Positions 52,024 through 61,715 of a stretch of 64,000 nucleotides of DNA are shown here, one piece after another. The stretch's first letter is position 1. The number at the start of each line of letters is the position of its first letter. The position numbers and the translations under genes are program-made. Under the pieces are notes generated by a model. The model saw only the letters and a list, made by a program, of their open reading frames with translations. It was not told the DNA's origin and did no database searches. Origin of the DNA: Zoogloea sp041908905 (GTDB lineage: Bacteria > Pseudomonadota > Gammaproteobacteria > Burkholderiales > Rhodocyclaceae); assembly GCF_041908905.1 (NCBI RefSeq), contig NZ_JAYREK010000002.1, positions 62,001-126,000 of the forward strand, written 5' to 3'.

Positions 52024-52040
52024 GTTCCACCTGGTGGAAC
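52024..52040. promoter_or_regulatory. Candidate IclR-type operator
   Basis: GTTCCACC-T-GGTGGAAC is a perfect 8-bp palindrome with a 1-base centre, resembling operators bound by PobR- and MhpR-like members of the IclR family. It lies 94 bases before the sulfatase ATG and 128 bases after iclR. A weak -10-like GATTAT is at 52082. Confidence 0.6.
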
Positions 52041-52133
52041 GCCCCACTTCCGGCAAGGCACGCACACGGTCCCTGTGCAAGGATTATCGCCCTCAGCCTG
52101 CCTGAGACGATAAAAACACCCCAGGAGACAACC

Positions 52134-53885
52134 ATGAAGCCCTCTGCCCCGCTTCTCGCGAAGCTTTGCCTGCCGCTACTCGCGCCGGCCTTCGCCCTCA
52201 CCGCCGGCACCGCCCAGGCCGCCCCCGCCAAACGGCCCAACATCCTGCTGATCGTCGCCGACGATCTCGGCTACACCGACCTCGGGGCCTACGGCGCCGA
52301 GATCTCCACCCCCAACCTAGACAAGCTGGCCAGCGGCGGGGTCAAGATGACCAGCTTCTACGCCTCGCCCTTCTGCTCGCCGACCCGCTCGATGCTGCTG
52401 TCGGGCAGCGACAACCACCTGGTCGGCTTCGGCGACATGTCCGAGCTGATGCTGCCCGAACAACGCGGCAAGCCCGGCTACGAGGGCTACCTCAACGAGC
52501 GCGTGGTGCCGGTGGCCCAGGTGCTGAAGGACGCCGGCTACCGCACCGCGATGGCCGGCAAGTGGCACCTCGGCGTGAAGGAAGAATACAGCCCGGCCTC
52601 CCGCGGCTTCGAGCAGTCCTACGCGATGGTGATGGGCGGCGCCAGCCACTGGGGCGACCAGTCGGGCATCGTCGCGATGGACCGGGACAAGCCGCCGAAG
52701 GCCATCTACCGCGAGAACGGCAAGGCCATCGACATTCCCCGCGACGGCTTCTACTCGTCCCAGGCCTTCACCGACAAGCTGCTCGAATACCTCAAGGGCG
52801 GCGAGAAGTCCGGCAAGCCCTTCTTCGGCTACCTGGCCTTCACCGCCCCCCACTGGCCGCTGCACGCCCCCGAGGCCGACATCGCCAAGTACGAGGGCCG
52901 CTACAAGGAAGGCTACGACAAGCTGCGCAAGGAACGCCTCGAGCGCATGAAGCGCCTCGGCATCGTGCCCGCCGACACCCCGGTGTATGAGGGCCACGCC
53001 TACTGGCCGAAGTGGGACAGCCTGACCCCCGCCCAGCAGGAAGCCGAGGCCCGCCGCATGACTGTTTACTCGGCGATGGTGGACCACATGGACCGCCAGA
53101 TCGGCCGCGTGCTCGACTACCTAAAGGCCCGGGGCGAGCTGGACAACACCTTCATCTTCTTCATGTCCGACAACGGCGCCGACGGCAACTCGGTGTACGA
53201 CGTGGGCCGCACCCGCGAGTGGATCGAGAAGGACATGGACAACAGCACCGCCAACACCGGCAAGCCGGGCTCCTTCATCGAGTACGGCCCGGGCTGGGCC
53301 CAGGTGGGGATGACGCCGTTCAAGCTCTACAAGTCGTTCATGTACGAAGGCGGCATCTCGGTGCCGGCGATCGCCTGGGGCCCCGGCATCAAGGGCGGCG
53401 CCATCAAGCGGGAGTTCGCCCACGTCACCGACGTGGCGCCGACCATCTTCGAGCTGGCCGGCGCCAGGCACCCGGGCACCGAATACCAGGGCAAGCCGAC
53501 CCTGCCGCTGCGCGGCAAGTCGATGGTGAACTGGCTGAAGGGCAAGGCCCCCACCGTGCGCGGCAACGAAGAGGCCGTGGGCTGGGAACTCGGCGGCCGC
53601 AAGGCCCTGCGCAAGGGTGACTGGAAGATCGTGTACGCCAACAAGCCCTGGGGCAAGGACGGCTGGGAGCTCTACAACCTCGCCAAGGACCGCACCGAGA
53701 GCCGCGACCTGGCCGACGAGAACCCCCAGAAGCTCGGCGAGATGATCGTCGCCTGGAAGCAGTACGTGGCCGAGACCGGCACCCTCGAGATCGAAGGCCT
53801 CGCCTACCGCCCCGGCTACAGCAACGCCGGCAAGTACTACGACGACCTCGCCAAGGAAGCCGGCAGCCAGCCCAAGGCCAAGTGA
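52134..53885 (+). CDS. Exported arylsulfatase
   Basis: A 583-residue type I sulfatase. A Sec signal of about 29 residues (LAKLCLPLLAPAFALTAGTAQA) is followed by PNILLIVADDLGYTDLGAYG (metal-binding Asp pair). The formylglycine site is C81 in SPFCSPTRSMLLSG, matching CxPxR with Cys, so it needs a maturase; none is in the window. AGKWHLGVKEEY, GYLAFTAPHWPLHAPE and FFMSDNGADGNS are conserved. Family members hydrolyse sulfate esters in the periplasm. AGGAGACAACC precedes the ATG. The cytochrome gene follows 46 bases later. Confidence 0.94.
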   Translation: MKPSAPLLAKLCLPLLAPAFALTAGTAQAAPAKRPNILLIVADDLGYTDLGAYGAEISTPNLDKLASGGVKMTSFYASPFCSPTRSMLLSGSDNHLVGFGDMSELMLPEQRGKPGYEGYLNERVVPVAQVLKDAGYRTAMAGKWHLGVKEEYSPASRGFEQSYAMVMGGASHWGDQSGIVAMDRDKPPKAIYRENGKAIDIPRDGFYSSQAFTDKLLEYLKGGEKSGKPFFGYLAFTAPHWPLHAPEADIAKYEGRYKEGYDKLRKERLERMKRLGIVPADTPVYEGHAYWPKWDSLTPAQQEAEARRMTVYSAMVDHMDRQIGRVLDYLKARGELDNTFIFFMSDNGADGNSVYDVGRTREWIEKDMDNSTANTGKPGSFIEYGPGWAQVGMTPFKLYKSFMYEGGISVPAIAWGPGIKGGAIKREFAHVTDVAPTIFELAGARHPGTEYQGKPTLPLRGKSMVNWLKGKAPTVRGNEEAVGWELGGRKALRKGDWKIVYANKPWGKDGWELYNLAKDRTESRDLADENPQKLGEMIVAWKQYVAETGTLEIEGLAYRPGYSNAGKYYDDLAKEAGSQPKAK

Positions 53886-53931
53886 GCCGAGCCCCGCGCC
53901 CAGCCCTGACCCAACCCGCCCCGGCCGAGCG

Positions 53932-55977
53932 ATGCGCCTCCGCGCCCTGCTTGCACTGCCCTGGCTGACGGCGGTCGTGGCCCTCGCCACGGCCATCGGC
54001 ACGGCCCGCGCCGGGCAGCCCCAGGGCGAGGCGCGGCCCGGCTACATTGCCGACACCGAATGCGCCGCCTGCCACCCCCGGCAGGCGGCCGCCTTCGAAG
54101 GCTCCAAACACCGCCACGCGATGGCCCCGGCCAGCCCCTCCAGCGTGCAGGCCGACTTCGACGACACCCGCTTCGACAGCCCGAAGCAGACCGCCCGCTT
54201 CACCCGCCAGCTGGAACGCTTCATCGTGCGCACCGACGGCGCCGACGGCCGGCCCGCCGACTTCCCGGTGAGCCACGCCTTCGGCATCCACCCGCTGCAG
54301 CAATACCTCATCCCCCAGCCCGGCGGCCGCCTGCAGGCCCTCGGCGTCGCCTGGGATACGGTGCGCCGCCGCTGGTTCTCGCTGCTCGGCGACGACCCGC
54401 CGCCAGCCGGCTCGCCGCTCCACTGGACCGGCCGCTACCAGAACTGGAACCTGATGTGCGGTGAGTGCCACACCACCGCGTTCCGCAAGGGCTACGACGA
54501 CGCCCGCGACACCTACCGCACCCGCTGGGCCACCGGCCACGTGGGCTGCCAGGCCTGCCACGGCCCCGGCGAGGCCCATGCCAGCAGCGCCCGCACGGCC
54601 GCAACGACGCCCGCCCTCACCCCCAACCGGCTGCTCGGCCGCGCCCACGACCAGGCCGATCAGTGCGCCAGCTGCCATGCCCGGCGCACCCGGCTGGTGG
54701 AAGACGCCGCTCCCGGCACGCCCTTCCTCGACAACTACCTGCCCGACAACCTGCGGCCCGGGCTCTACTTTGCCGACGGCCAGCAGAAGGACGAAGTCTT
54801 CGAATACGGCTCCTACCGCCAGAGCCGCATGTACCAGGCCGGCGTGGCCTGCACCGACTGCCACGAACCCCACGGCGGCAAGCTGCGCGCCCGCGGCAAC
54901 GGGCTGTGCCTGCAGTGCCACAACTCAGCAGCCAACCCACGCTTCGCCGGCCTCAAGGCGAAGGACTACGACAGCCCGGCCCACCACTTCCACCCGCCCG
55001 GCCAGCCCGGCAGCCAGTGCGTGGACTGCCACATGCCGAGCCGCGACTACATGGTGGTGCACGGCCGCCGCGACCACGCCATCCGCATTCCGCAGCCCGC
55101 GCTGAGCGCCCGGCTCGGCAGCCCCGACGCCTGCCGCAGCTGCCACGCCGACCGCTCCGCCGACTGGGCCAGCGCCGCCATCGAGAAGCACCACGGCCCG
55201 CGCCCGCCCACCGCGCACTACGGCGACGCCCTGGCCGCCGGCCACCTGGGCCAGCCGGGCGCGCCCCGCGCGCTCGCCGCGCTGATCGCCGACCCGGCCC
55301 AGCCGGCCATCGTCCGCGCCAGCGCCGTCGAAGCCCTGGCCGCCCTGGGCGGGAGCATTCCCGCCGCGGCCTTCACCGACCCCGACCCGGCGGTCCGCGC
55401 CAGCGCCGCGATCGGCCTCGCCGCCCGCCCGCCGGCCGAGCGCCTCGCCCGCCTCGTCCCGCTCCTCGCCGACCCACTGCGCGCGGTGCGGATCAGCGCC
55501 GCCCGTGGCCTCGCCGATCTCCCCGACGACGCCCTGCCGCCCGACCGCCGCCCGCTGCGCCGCCAGGGCCTGGCCGAATTCATCGCCGCCCAGCAGGCCA
55601 TGGCCGACATGCCCGGCGCCCAGGTCAACCTGGCCCTGCTCCACGCCGAGACCGGCGACCCGGCCCGGGCGCAGACCCACTTCCACCGCGCCGTCGCCCA
55701 GGACCCGGTGAGCAACGCTCCCCGCCTCGCCTTCGCCCGCTTCCTGGTGGCCAGCCGCCAGCACACCGAAGCCCGGCAACTGCTGCGGGACGGCCTCGCC
55801 ACCTCGGCCCAGCCGGGCGAACTCCACCTCGCCCTCGGCCTGCTGGCCGGCGAGCTGCGACAATGGGACGACGCCCTGGCCGAACTGCGCCGCGCCGCCG
55901 AACTCATGCCCGGCAACACCCAGGTGCGGCGCAACCTCGACGCACTCCAGCGCCGCCTCGGCCAGCCGGCCCACTGA
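53932..55977 (+). CDS. Periplasmic octaheme cytochrome c with HEAT- and TPR-like C-terminal repeats
   Basis: A 681-residue exported protein: signal of about 27 residues, then eight CxxCH heme sites (CAACH, CGECH, CQACH, CASCH, CTDCH, CLQCH, CVDCH, CRSCH) spread over residues about 45-400. The later part is non-heme: HEAT-like units (IVRASAVEALAALGG; PAVRASAAIGLAARPP; AVRISAARGLADLPD) at about 450-540, and TPR-like helices (AQVNLALLHAETGDPARAQTHF; PGELHLALGLLAGELRQWDDALAELRRAAELMPG) to the end. This arrangement occurs in multiheme cytochromes of unknown partner. It shares the sulfatase operon. Confidence 0.92.
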   Translation: MRLRALLALPWLTAVVALATAIGTARAGQPQGEARPGYIADTECAACHPRQAAAFEGSKHRHAMAPASPSSVQADFDDTRFDSPKQTARFTRQLERFIVRTDGADGRPADFPVSHAFGIHPLQQYLIPQPGGRLQALGVAWDTVRRRWFSLLGDDPPPAGSPLHWTGRYQNWNLMCGECHTTAFRKGYDDARDTYRTRWATGHVGCQACHGPGEAHASSARTAATTPALTPNRLLGRAHDQADQCASCHARRTRLVEDAAPGTPFLDNYLPDNLRPGLYFADGQQKDEVFEYGSYRQSRMYQAGVACTDCHEPHGGKLRARGNGLCLQCHNSAANPRFAGLKAKDYDSPAHHFHPPGQPGSQCVDCHMPSRDYMVVHGRRDHAIRIPQPALSARLGSPDACRSCHADRSADWASAAIEKHHGPRPPTAHYGDALAAGHLGQPGAPRALAALIADPAQPAIVRASAVEALAALGGSIPAAAFTDPDPAVRASAAIGLAARPPAERLARLVPLLADPLRAVRISAARGLADLPDDALPPDRRPLRRQGLAEFIAAQQAMADMPGAQVNLALLHAETGDPARAQTHFHRAVAQDPVSNAPRLAFARFLVASRQHTEARQLLRDGLATSAQPGELHLALGLLAGELRQWDDALAELRRAAELMPGNTQVRRNLDALQRRLGQPAH

Positions 55978-56212
55978 CCACGGCTCACCAGGGTTGGAGT
56001 GAGGACGGAGCGGGTCTGACCGAGGATGCCTGCTGCTCGCGGATGGAGGCCAAACAACGGAAAGCCCCCAGTCTCGATCACCGCCCCTCAAGCAACCTGC
56101 CACGGAATCGCGCCCCGGCCAACGCAAGGCTAAACGCAAGACAGGCGGCTGATCCCCCCATCAGCGATCACGAGCAACCCATCCACCACGCCGGGCAGCC
56201 CCCCCTCCGGGG

Positions 56213-57070
56213 TCAAACCATCCCCGCCAACACCCGCGCGAAATTCGTCGCCGCCTCGGGCGTCGCGCCGAGGAAGAGCTCCGGCTCGATCAGCTCGGCT
56301 TCCATCAGCGCCGGGGCGCCGTCGAACTCCACCAGGTCGATGCGCGCGTAGGTGGTCGGTGCCGGGGTGCGGGCGAGCACCGCGTCGGCGACGGCCAGTT
56401 CGGCCGCGGTGGGCTGGTGGGGATGCACCGTGCCGCCATACATGTCCTGCACCCGGAAATCCCCCGGGGCGGGCTGCTTGCGGATGGCGTGGGAGAAGCG
56501 TCCGCCGAAATACACCAGCGACACCTCGCCGGCCTCGGCGACGCTGGCCACGAAGGGCTGCACCATCACATCCCCCTCCGCCACCAGCCGGTCGAGGTGC
56601 TCAAGACAGGCCGGGTCAAGGGCCGCCGCCCGCAGCGCGCCGATGGCGCCGATCGACACCGCCGGCTTCACCACCACCTCGCCCCAGCCGCGGGCGGCCA
56701 GCCGGGCGCGGGCGTCACCGCAGCCGTGGTCCAGCCACAGGGTCGGCACCGTGGCGATGCCGGCCTCGGCCAGCCCGCGCAAGTACTGCTTGTGGCTGTT
56801 CCAGTCGATCACCTCATAGGGATTGACGAAGCGGGCCAGGCGGCGGGTGCGCTCGGCCCAGGCCAGGAACTCGGGCAGGCGCCGGAAGTAGTCCCAGGGG
56901 GTGCGCACCACCACCAGCGGCCAGGCGGCCCAGTCGACGGGCGCGTCCCAGGGCACGATGTCGGCGGCCACGCCGAGCTGCGCCAGCGCCGCGACGAGGT
57001 AATGGGTTTCCGGGTCGGGCTTGGCCATCTCGGCGCCGGTGACGAGGGCGATGCGGGGCTTGGCTTGCAT
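56213..57070 (-). CDS. ATP-grasp domain protein, ligase of unknown substrate
   Basis: A 285-residue single-domain ATP-grasp enzyme. MQAKPRIALVTGAEMAKPDPE opens the chain; WDAPVDWAAWPLVVVRTPWDYFRRLPEFLAWAERT matches proteins of the DcsG (O-ureidoserine cyclo-ligase)-like family. WGEVVVKPAVSIGA and VMVQPFVASVAEAGEVSLVYFGG are the ATP-binding strands and YARIDLVEFDGAPALMEAELIEPELF has the Mg2+-binding acids. The window has no other amino-acid antibiotic genes. It is alone on the minus strand between a 235-base gap with nothing recognisable (55978-56212) and the DHOD-like gene. Confidence 0.83.
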   Translation of the reverse strand: MQAKPRIALVTGAEMAKPDPETHYLVAALAQLGVAADIVPWDAPVDWAAWPLVVVRTPWDYFRRLPEFLAWAERTRRLARFVNPYEVIDWNSHKQYLRGLAEAGIATVPTLWLDHGCGDARARLAARGWGEVVVKPAVSIGAIGALRAAALDPACLEHLDRLVAEGDVMVQPFVASVAEAGEVSLVYFGGRFSHAIRKQPAPGDFRVQDMYGGTVHPHQPTAAELAVADAVLARTPAPTTYARIDLVEFDGAPALMEAELIEPELFLGATPEAATNFARVLAGMV

Positions 57071-57130
57071 GGGATGATCCTGCTGCGTGACGGGAGGCCG
57101 GCATTCTAGCCGGCCGCCCGGAAGCCTGCC

Positions 57131-58144
57131 TCAGCGCCACACCCCCGGCCGCGGGGTGAAGCTGTCGAGCACCCGGATGTAGCTCTGGCGGGCCAGCAGG
57201 CTGGCGTCGCGGAGGTTGGTCTGGCACATGCTGCCCTTCAGCTGGGCGACCGACTCGTACTCGCGCTCGATCATCCAGCTCTTCATGTCCTGCAGGATCT
57301 GGGCGAGCCGGCCGGGGCCGTGTTCGAGCAGGGCCGAGGCCAGGTGCACCGCGTCGGCGCCGGCCAGCAGCAGCTTGAGGGCGTCGTCGGCGCCATACAC
57401 GCCGCCGGTGGCGGCGAGGGTCATGCGGGTGTGGGCGCGCAGGATGGCGATCCAGCGGATGCGCAGCAGCGCCTCCTCGGGGGACGAGAGGTGGAGCTGC
57501 TCGACCATCTGCAGCCCGTCGAGGTCGATGTCGGGCTGGAAGAAGCGGTTGAACAGCGACACCCCGTCGGCGCCGACGGCCTCCAGGCGCTTGACGAAGT
57601 GGGGCAGCGACGAGAAGAAGGGCGGCAGCTTCATCACGATGGGCACACTCACCGCGCGCTTGAGCTCGGCCAGCAGCGCCACGTAGCGCGCCTCGACGGC
57701 GTCGCCGCTCTCGGAGGGGTCGGCCGCCACGTGGTAGACGTTGAGCTCGAGGGCGTCGGCGCCGGCCTCTTCGAGCTCCTTGCCCAGGTCCACCCAACCG
57801 GACGGGGTCACGCCGTTGAGGCTGGCGATCACCGGGATCGCCAGGCGGGCCTTGAGGCGGCGCAGGTGTTCGAGGTAGCGGTCGAGGGCGCCCTCGTAGC
57901 TGCCGTGGTCGGGCAGAAAGCCGGTGGCCTCGCCGTCCTGCAGCTCGGCGTGGAGCAGGAAGCGGTCGGCCATCGCGTCCTCGGCGATCAGTTCTTCCTC
58001 GTAGAGGGAGTGCAGCACCAGAGCCGCGGCGCCGGCGTCCTCGAGGCGCAGGGCGGTGTCGAGCTGCTTGGAGAGCGGCGAGGATGAGGGCACCAGCGGG
58101 TTCTTGAGCTTGAGCCCCAGGTATTCGGTGGAGAGGTCGATCAT
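57131..58144 (-). CDS. Dihydroorotate dehydrogenase-like flavoprotein, coupled to nifJ
   Basis: A 337-residue FMN-binding TIM barrel. It begins MIDLSTEYLGLKLKNPLVPSSSPL, with IPVIASLNGVTPSGWVDLGKELEEAGADALELNVYH, VPIVMKLPPFFSSLPHFVKRLEAVGADGVSLFNRF and TLAATGGVYGADDALKLLLAGADAVHLASALL as FMN-phosphate motifs. This class is annotated dihydroorotate dehydrogenase-like but lacks a demonstrated role in pyrimidine synthesis; it is repeatedly found beside NifJ. Its ATG comes one base after the nifJ stop, with GCAGGAGCC as RBS inside nifJ, so it is tightly coupled. Confidence 0.9.
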   Translation of the reverse strand: MIDLSTEYLGLKLKNPLVPSSSPLSKQLDTALRLEDAGAAALVLHSLYEEELIAEDAMADRFLLHAELQDGEATGFLPDHGSYEGALDRYLEHLRRLKARLAIPVIASLNGVTPSGWVDLGKELEEAGADALELNVYHVAADPSESGDAVEARYVALLAELKRAVSVPIVMKLPPFFSSLPHFVKRLEAVGADGVSLFNRFFQPDIDLDGLQMVEQLHLSSPEEALLRIRWIAILRAHTRMTLAATGGVYGADDALKLLLAGADAVHLASALLEHGPGRLAQILQDMKSWMIEREYESVAQLKGSMCQTNLRDASLLARQSYIRVLDSFTPRPGVWR

Positions 58145-58145
58145 G

Positions 58146-61100
58146 TCAGGCTCCTGCTTTCGGGGTGTCGGCGTGGGCGGCGGCGAGCGCTTGATAGGCC
58201 TTGAAGCGCCGGTCGGCCTCTTCCTGGGCGGCGGCGGCGAGGCGCTCGGCGGCCTCGGGGTGGCTGCGGGCGAGCATCGCGAAGCGGGTCTCGCTGTCCA
58301 TGAAGTTCTTGATCGGCTGGCTCGGCGGGGCCGAATCGAGCTTGAAGGGGTTGCCGCCGGCGGCCTCCAGGCGCGGGTCGAAACGGAACAGCGGCCAGTG
58401 GCCCGACTTGACCGCCATCTCCTGCTGACGCTGGTTGTAGAGCATGTCGACACCGTGGGCGATGCACGGGCTGTAGGCGACGATCAGCGACGGGCCGTCG
58501 TGGCTCTCGGCCTCGTGGAAGGCCTTGAGGGTGTGCACGTCCTTGGCGCCGTAGGCCACCGTCGCCACATACACGTGGCCGTAGTCGGAGGCGATGCGGG
58601 CCAGGTCTTTCTTGGCGGTGGTCTTGCCACCCGCCGAGAACTTGGCCACCGCGCCCACCGGGGTGGCCTTGGAGGTCTGGCCGCCGGTGTTGGAATACAC
58701 CTCGGTGTCGAGGACCAGGATGTTCACGTCGTAGGACAGGGCCAGCACGTGGTCGAGGCCGCCGTAGCCGATGTCGTAGGCCCAGCCGTCCCCGCCGATG
58801 ATCCACACCGAGCGACGGATCAGCCACTCGGCCAGCGACGCGAGCTCCTTCGCCCGCGGATGACGGCTGGCAGCGAGCTTGTCCAGCAGCAGCGCAACCC
58901 GCTCGCGCTGGGCGCGGATGCCGGTCTCGACGCGCTGGTCGGCATCGACCAGCGCGGTGGCGAGGTCGCCGCCGATCTCGCCGGCCATCTCCTTGACCAG
59001 GGTCTGGGCGTAGAGCATCAGCTGGTCGGCGGCGAGGCGCATGCCCAGGCCAAACTCGGCGTTGTCCTCGAACAGCGAATTCGACCAGGCGGGGCCGCGG
59101 CCGGCCCCATTCACGGTGTAGGGCGTGGACGGCAGGTTGGCGCCGTAGATCGACGAGCAGCCGGTGGCGTTGGCCACCAGCATGCGGTCGCCGAAGAGCT
59201 GGGTGGCGAGGCGGATGTAAGGCGTCTCGCCGCAGCCGGCGCAGGCGCCCGAGAACTCGAACAGCGGGTCGAGGAGCATCGCGCCGGGGATGGTGCCGTG
59301 CTTGAGCAGGCTGCGGTCGAAGTCGGGCAGCTTGAGGAAGAACTCGAAGTTGTCGCGCTCCTGCTCGCGCACCGGCGCCAGCGGGATCATGTTGACGGCG
59401 CGGCGGCTGACGTTGCTCTTGTCGTGGATCGGGCAGGCCTCGACGCAGTCGCCGCAGCCGGTGCAGTCTTCGGGCGCCACCTGGTAGCTGATGCGGGTGC
59501 CGGCCGGGAAATCCTTGCTCTTGGCGGGCACGTGCTTGAAGGTGAGCGGCGCCTCGGCCACCGCGTCGGCCGGGAAGGCGCGGGCGCGGATCGCCGAGTG
59601 GGGGCAGACGAACACGCACTTGCCGCACTGGGTGCACAGGTCTTCGACCCACTCGGGAATCTCCAGCGCGATGTTGCGCTTCTCGAACCTGGCGGTGCCG
59701 GTCGGGAAGCTGCCATCCACCGGCATCGCCGAGACCGGCAGGCGGTTGCCCTCGCCGCGGTAGATCGGCAGGGTGAAGTCGCGCACGAACGCGGGCAGGC
59801 CGGCGTCCGGGTTCAGCTGGATCGGCGCCGCGCCGGCGGCTTCACCGACCACCGCCTCGTGGAGGTTGGCGAGGGTCATCTCGATGGCGCGGTGGTTGAG
59901 GTCGGCCAGGCGCTTGCTCTTGCGGCCGTATGTCTTGTCGACGGCCTTCTTGATCGCGGCGATCGCCTCGTCGCGGGACAGGATGCCCGAGATGGCGAAG
60001 AAGCAGGTCTGCATGATGGTGTTGATGCGCCGCCCCATGCCCGCGTCCTGGGCCACCCGGTAGGCGTCGATCACCCACAGCTTGAGGCCGCGTTCGCGGA
60101 TGCCGGCCTGCATGGAGGCAGGCAGGCTGGCCCACACGCGGTCGGCGGGCTCCGGCGTGTTGAGCAGGAAGACCCCGCCCGGCGCCGCATGGGCGAGCAG
60201 GTCGTAGCGCTCGACGAACACCGTCTGGTGACAGGCCACGAAGCCGGCCATGCCCTCCTCCACCAGGTAGCTGGAGCGGATCGGCGCCTCGCCGAAGCGC
60301 AGGTGTGACACCGTGACGGCCCCCGACTTCTTCGAGTCATACACGAAGTAGCCCTGGGCCTGCAGCGGGGTGGATTCACCGACGATCTTGATCGAGTTCT
60401 TGTTGGCCGACACCGTGCCGTCGGCGCCGAGGCCCCAGAACACCGCGTGCTGCAGCGCCCGCGAGGCGTCGCTGCGGAAATCGGCGTCCCAGGGCAGCGA
60501 CAGGTGGGTGATGTCGTCCACGATGCCCACCGTGAAGCCGCGCTTCGGGCGGTCAGCGAGGAGCTCGTCGAACACGGCCTTCACCATGCCCGGCGTGAAC
60601 TCCTTGCTGGCGAGGCCGTAGCGCCCGCCGGTGATGCGCGGCATCGCGCGGCGGCCGTCGGCGGCGGCCTCGGCGAAGGCCGTCAGCACGTCCTTGTAGA
60701 GGGGCTCGCCGTCGGCGCCGGGCTCCTTGCAGCGGTCGAGCACGGCGATGGCCTTGGCGCTGGCGGGGATCGCCGCCAGCAACGCCTCGCCGGCAAACGG
60801 GCGAAACAGGCGCAGCTTGAGCAGGCCGACCTTCTCACCGCGGGCGCAGAGGTGCTCGACGGTCTCCTCGACGGTCTCGGCGGCGGAGCCCATCACCACG
60901 ATCACCCGCTCGGCGTCGGGGGCGCCGACGTAGTCGAAGAGCCGATAGTGGCGGCCGGTAAGCGCGCCGAAGCGGTCCATGGCCTCCTGCACGAGGGCCG
61001 GGAAGGCGTCGTAATAGGGGTTGCTGCGCTCCCGCGACTGGAAGAACACGTCCGGGTTCTGGGCCGTGCCGCGCAGCACCGGGTGCTCGGGCGACAGGGC

Positions 61101-61715
61101 GCGGGCGCGGTGGGCAGCCACCAGCGTGTCGTCGATCATCGCGCGCACGGTGTCAGGCTCGACGGCGACGATCTTGGCGACCTCGTGGGAGGTGCGGAAG
61201 CCGTCGAAGAAGTGGATCACCGGGATGCGCCCGGCCAGGGTGGCGGCCTGGGCGATCAGCGCCATGTCCTGGGCCTCCTGCACCGAGTTGCTGGCCAGCA
61301 GCGCGCAGCCGGTGGCGCGGCAGGCCATCACGTCGGAGTGGTCGCCAAAGATCGACAGCGCGTGGGTGGCCAGCGCCCGCGCCGCCACGTGGAGCACGAA
61401 GGGCGTCAGCTCGCCGGCCATCTTGTAGAGGTTGGGCACGAACAGCAGCAGGCCCTGGCTGGCGGTGAAGCTGGTGCCCAGCGCCCCCGAGGTGAGCGCC
61501 CCGTGCAGGGCGCCGGCGGCGCCGCCTTCGGACTGCATCTCGATGATCTTCGGGACCACGCCCCACAGGTTGGGTTTGCCCTGGGCGGCCCATTCGTCGG
61601 CCCATTCGCCCATGTTGGACGAGGGCGTGATCGGATAGATGGCGATCACCTCGCTGCCGAGGTAGGCCATCCGGGCGGCGGCTTCGTTGCCGTCGAGATT
61701 GAGATACGTCGTCAT
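58146..61715 (-). CDS. nifJ: Pyruvate:ferredoxin (flavodoxin) oxidoreductase
   Basis: A 1189-residue single-chain PFOR making acetyl-CoA, CO2 and reduced ferredoxin from pyruvate. Domain I has YLGSEVIAIYPITPSSNMGEWADEW; domain II SMFLLYxxPEP-like segment (GVFLLNTPEP); two ferredoxin clusters CTQCGKCVFVCPH and CTGCGDCVEACPI; a further cluster and TPP site in GACAGCGETPYIRL; and TPP motif GGDGWAYDIGYGGLDH. ATG 61715 is chosen by the family start MTTYLNLDGNEAAARMAY; GGGGG precedes. It points to micro-oxic or anaerobic metabolism, or electron supply to nitrogenase; no nif genes are near. The 318-base gap to 62034 holds a CACCCGT/ACGGGTG hairpin (61850-61868) but no clear promoter. Confidence 0.95.
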   Translation of the reverse strand: MTTYLNLDGNEAAARMAYLGSEVIAIYPITPSSNMGEWADEWAAQGKPNLWGVVPKIIEMQSEGGAAGALHGALTSGALGTSFTASQGLLLFVPNLYKMAGELTPFVLHVAARALATHALSIFGDHSDVMACRATGCALLASNSVQEAQDMALIAQAATLAGRIPVIHFFDGFRTSHEVAKIVAVEPDTVRAMIDDTLVAAHRARALSPEHPVLRGTAQNPDVFFQSRERSNPYYDAFPALVQEAMDRFGALTGRHYRLFDYVGAPDAERVIVVMGSAAETVEETVEHLCARGEKVGLLKLRLFRPFAGEALLAAIPASAKAIAVLDRCKEPGADGEPLYKDVLTAFAEAAADGRRAMPRITGGRYGLASKEFTPGMVKAVFDELLADRPKRGFTVGIVDDITHLSLPWDADFRSDASRALQHAVFWGLGADGTVSANKNSIKIVGESTPLQAQGYFVYDSKKSGAVTVSHLRFGEAPIRSSYLVEEGMAGFVACHQTVFVERYDLLAHAAPGGVFLLNTPEPADRVWASLPASMQAGIRERGLKLWVIDAYRVAQDAGMGRRINTIMQTCFFAISGILSRDEAIAAIKKAVDKTYGRKSKRLADLNHRAIEMTLANLHEAVVGEAAGAAPIQLNPDAGLPAFVRDFTLPIYRGEGNRLPVSAMPVDGSFPTGTARFEKRNIALEIPEWVEDLCTQCGKCVFVCPHSAIRARAFPADAVAEAPLTFKHVPAKSKDFPAGTRISYQVAPEDCTGCGDCVEACPIHDKSNVSRRAVNMIPLAPVREQERDNFEFFLKLPDFDRSLLKHGTIPGAMLLDPLFEFSGACAGCGETPYIRLATQLFGDRMLVANATGCSSIYGANLPSTPYTVNGAGRGPAWSNSLFEDNAEFGLGMRLAADQLMLYAQTLVKEMAGEIGGDLATALVDADQRVETGIRAQRERVALLLDKLAASRHPRAKELASLAEWLIRRSVWIIGGDGWAYDIGYGGLDHVLALSYDVNILVLDTEVYSNTGGQTSKATPVGAVAKFSAGGKTTAKKDLARIASDYGHVYVATVAYGAKDVHTLKAFHEAESHDGPSLIVAYSPCIAHGVDMLYNQRQQEMAVKSGHWPLFRFDPRLEAAGGNPFKLDSAPPSQPIKNFMDSETRFAMLARSHPEAAERLAAAAQEEADRRFKAYQALAAAHADTPKAGA

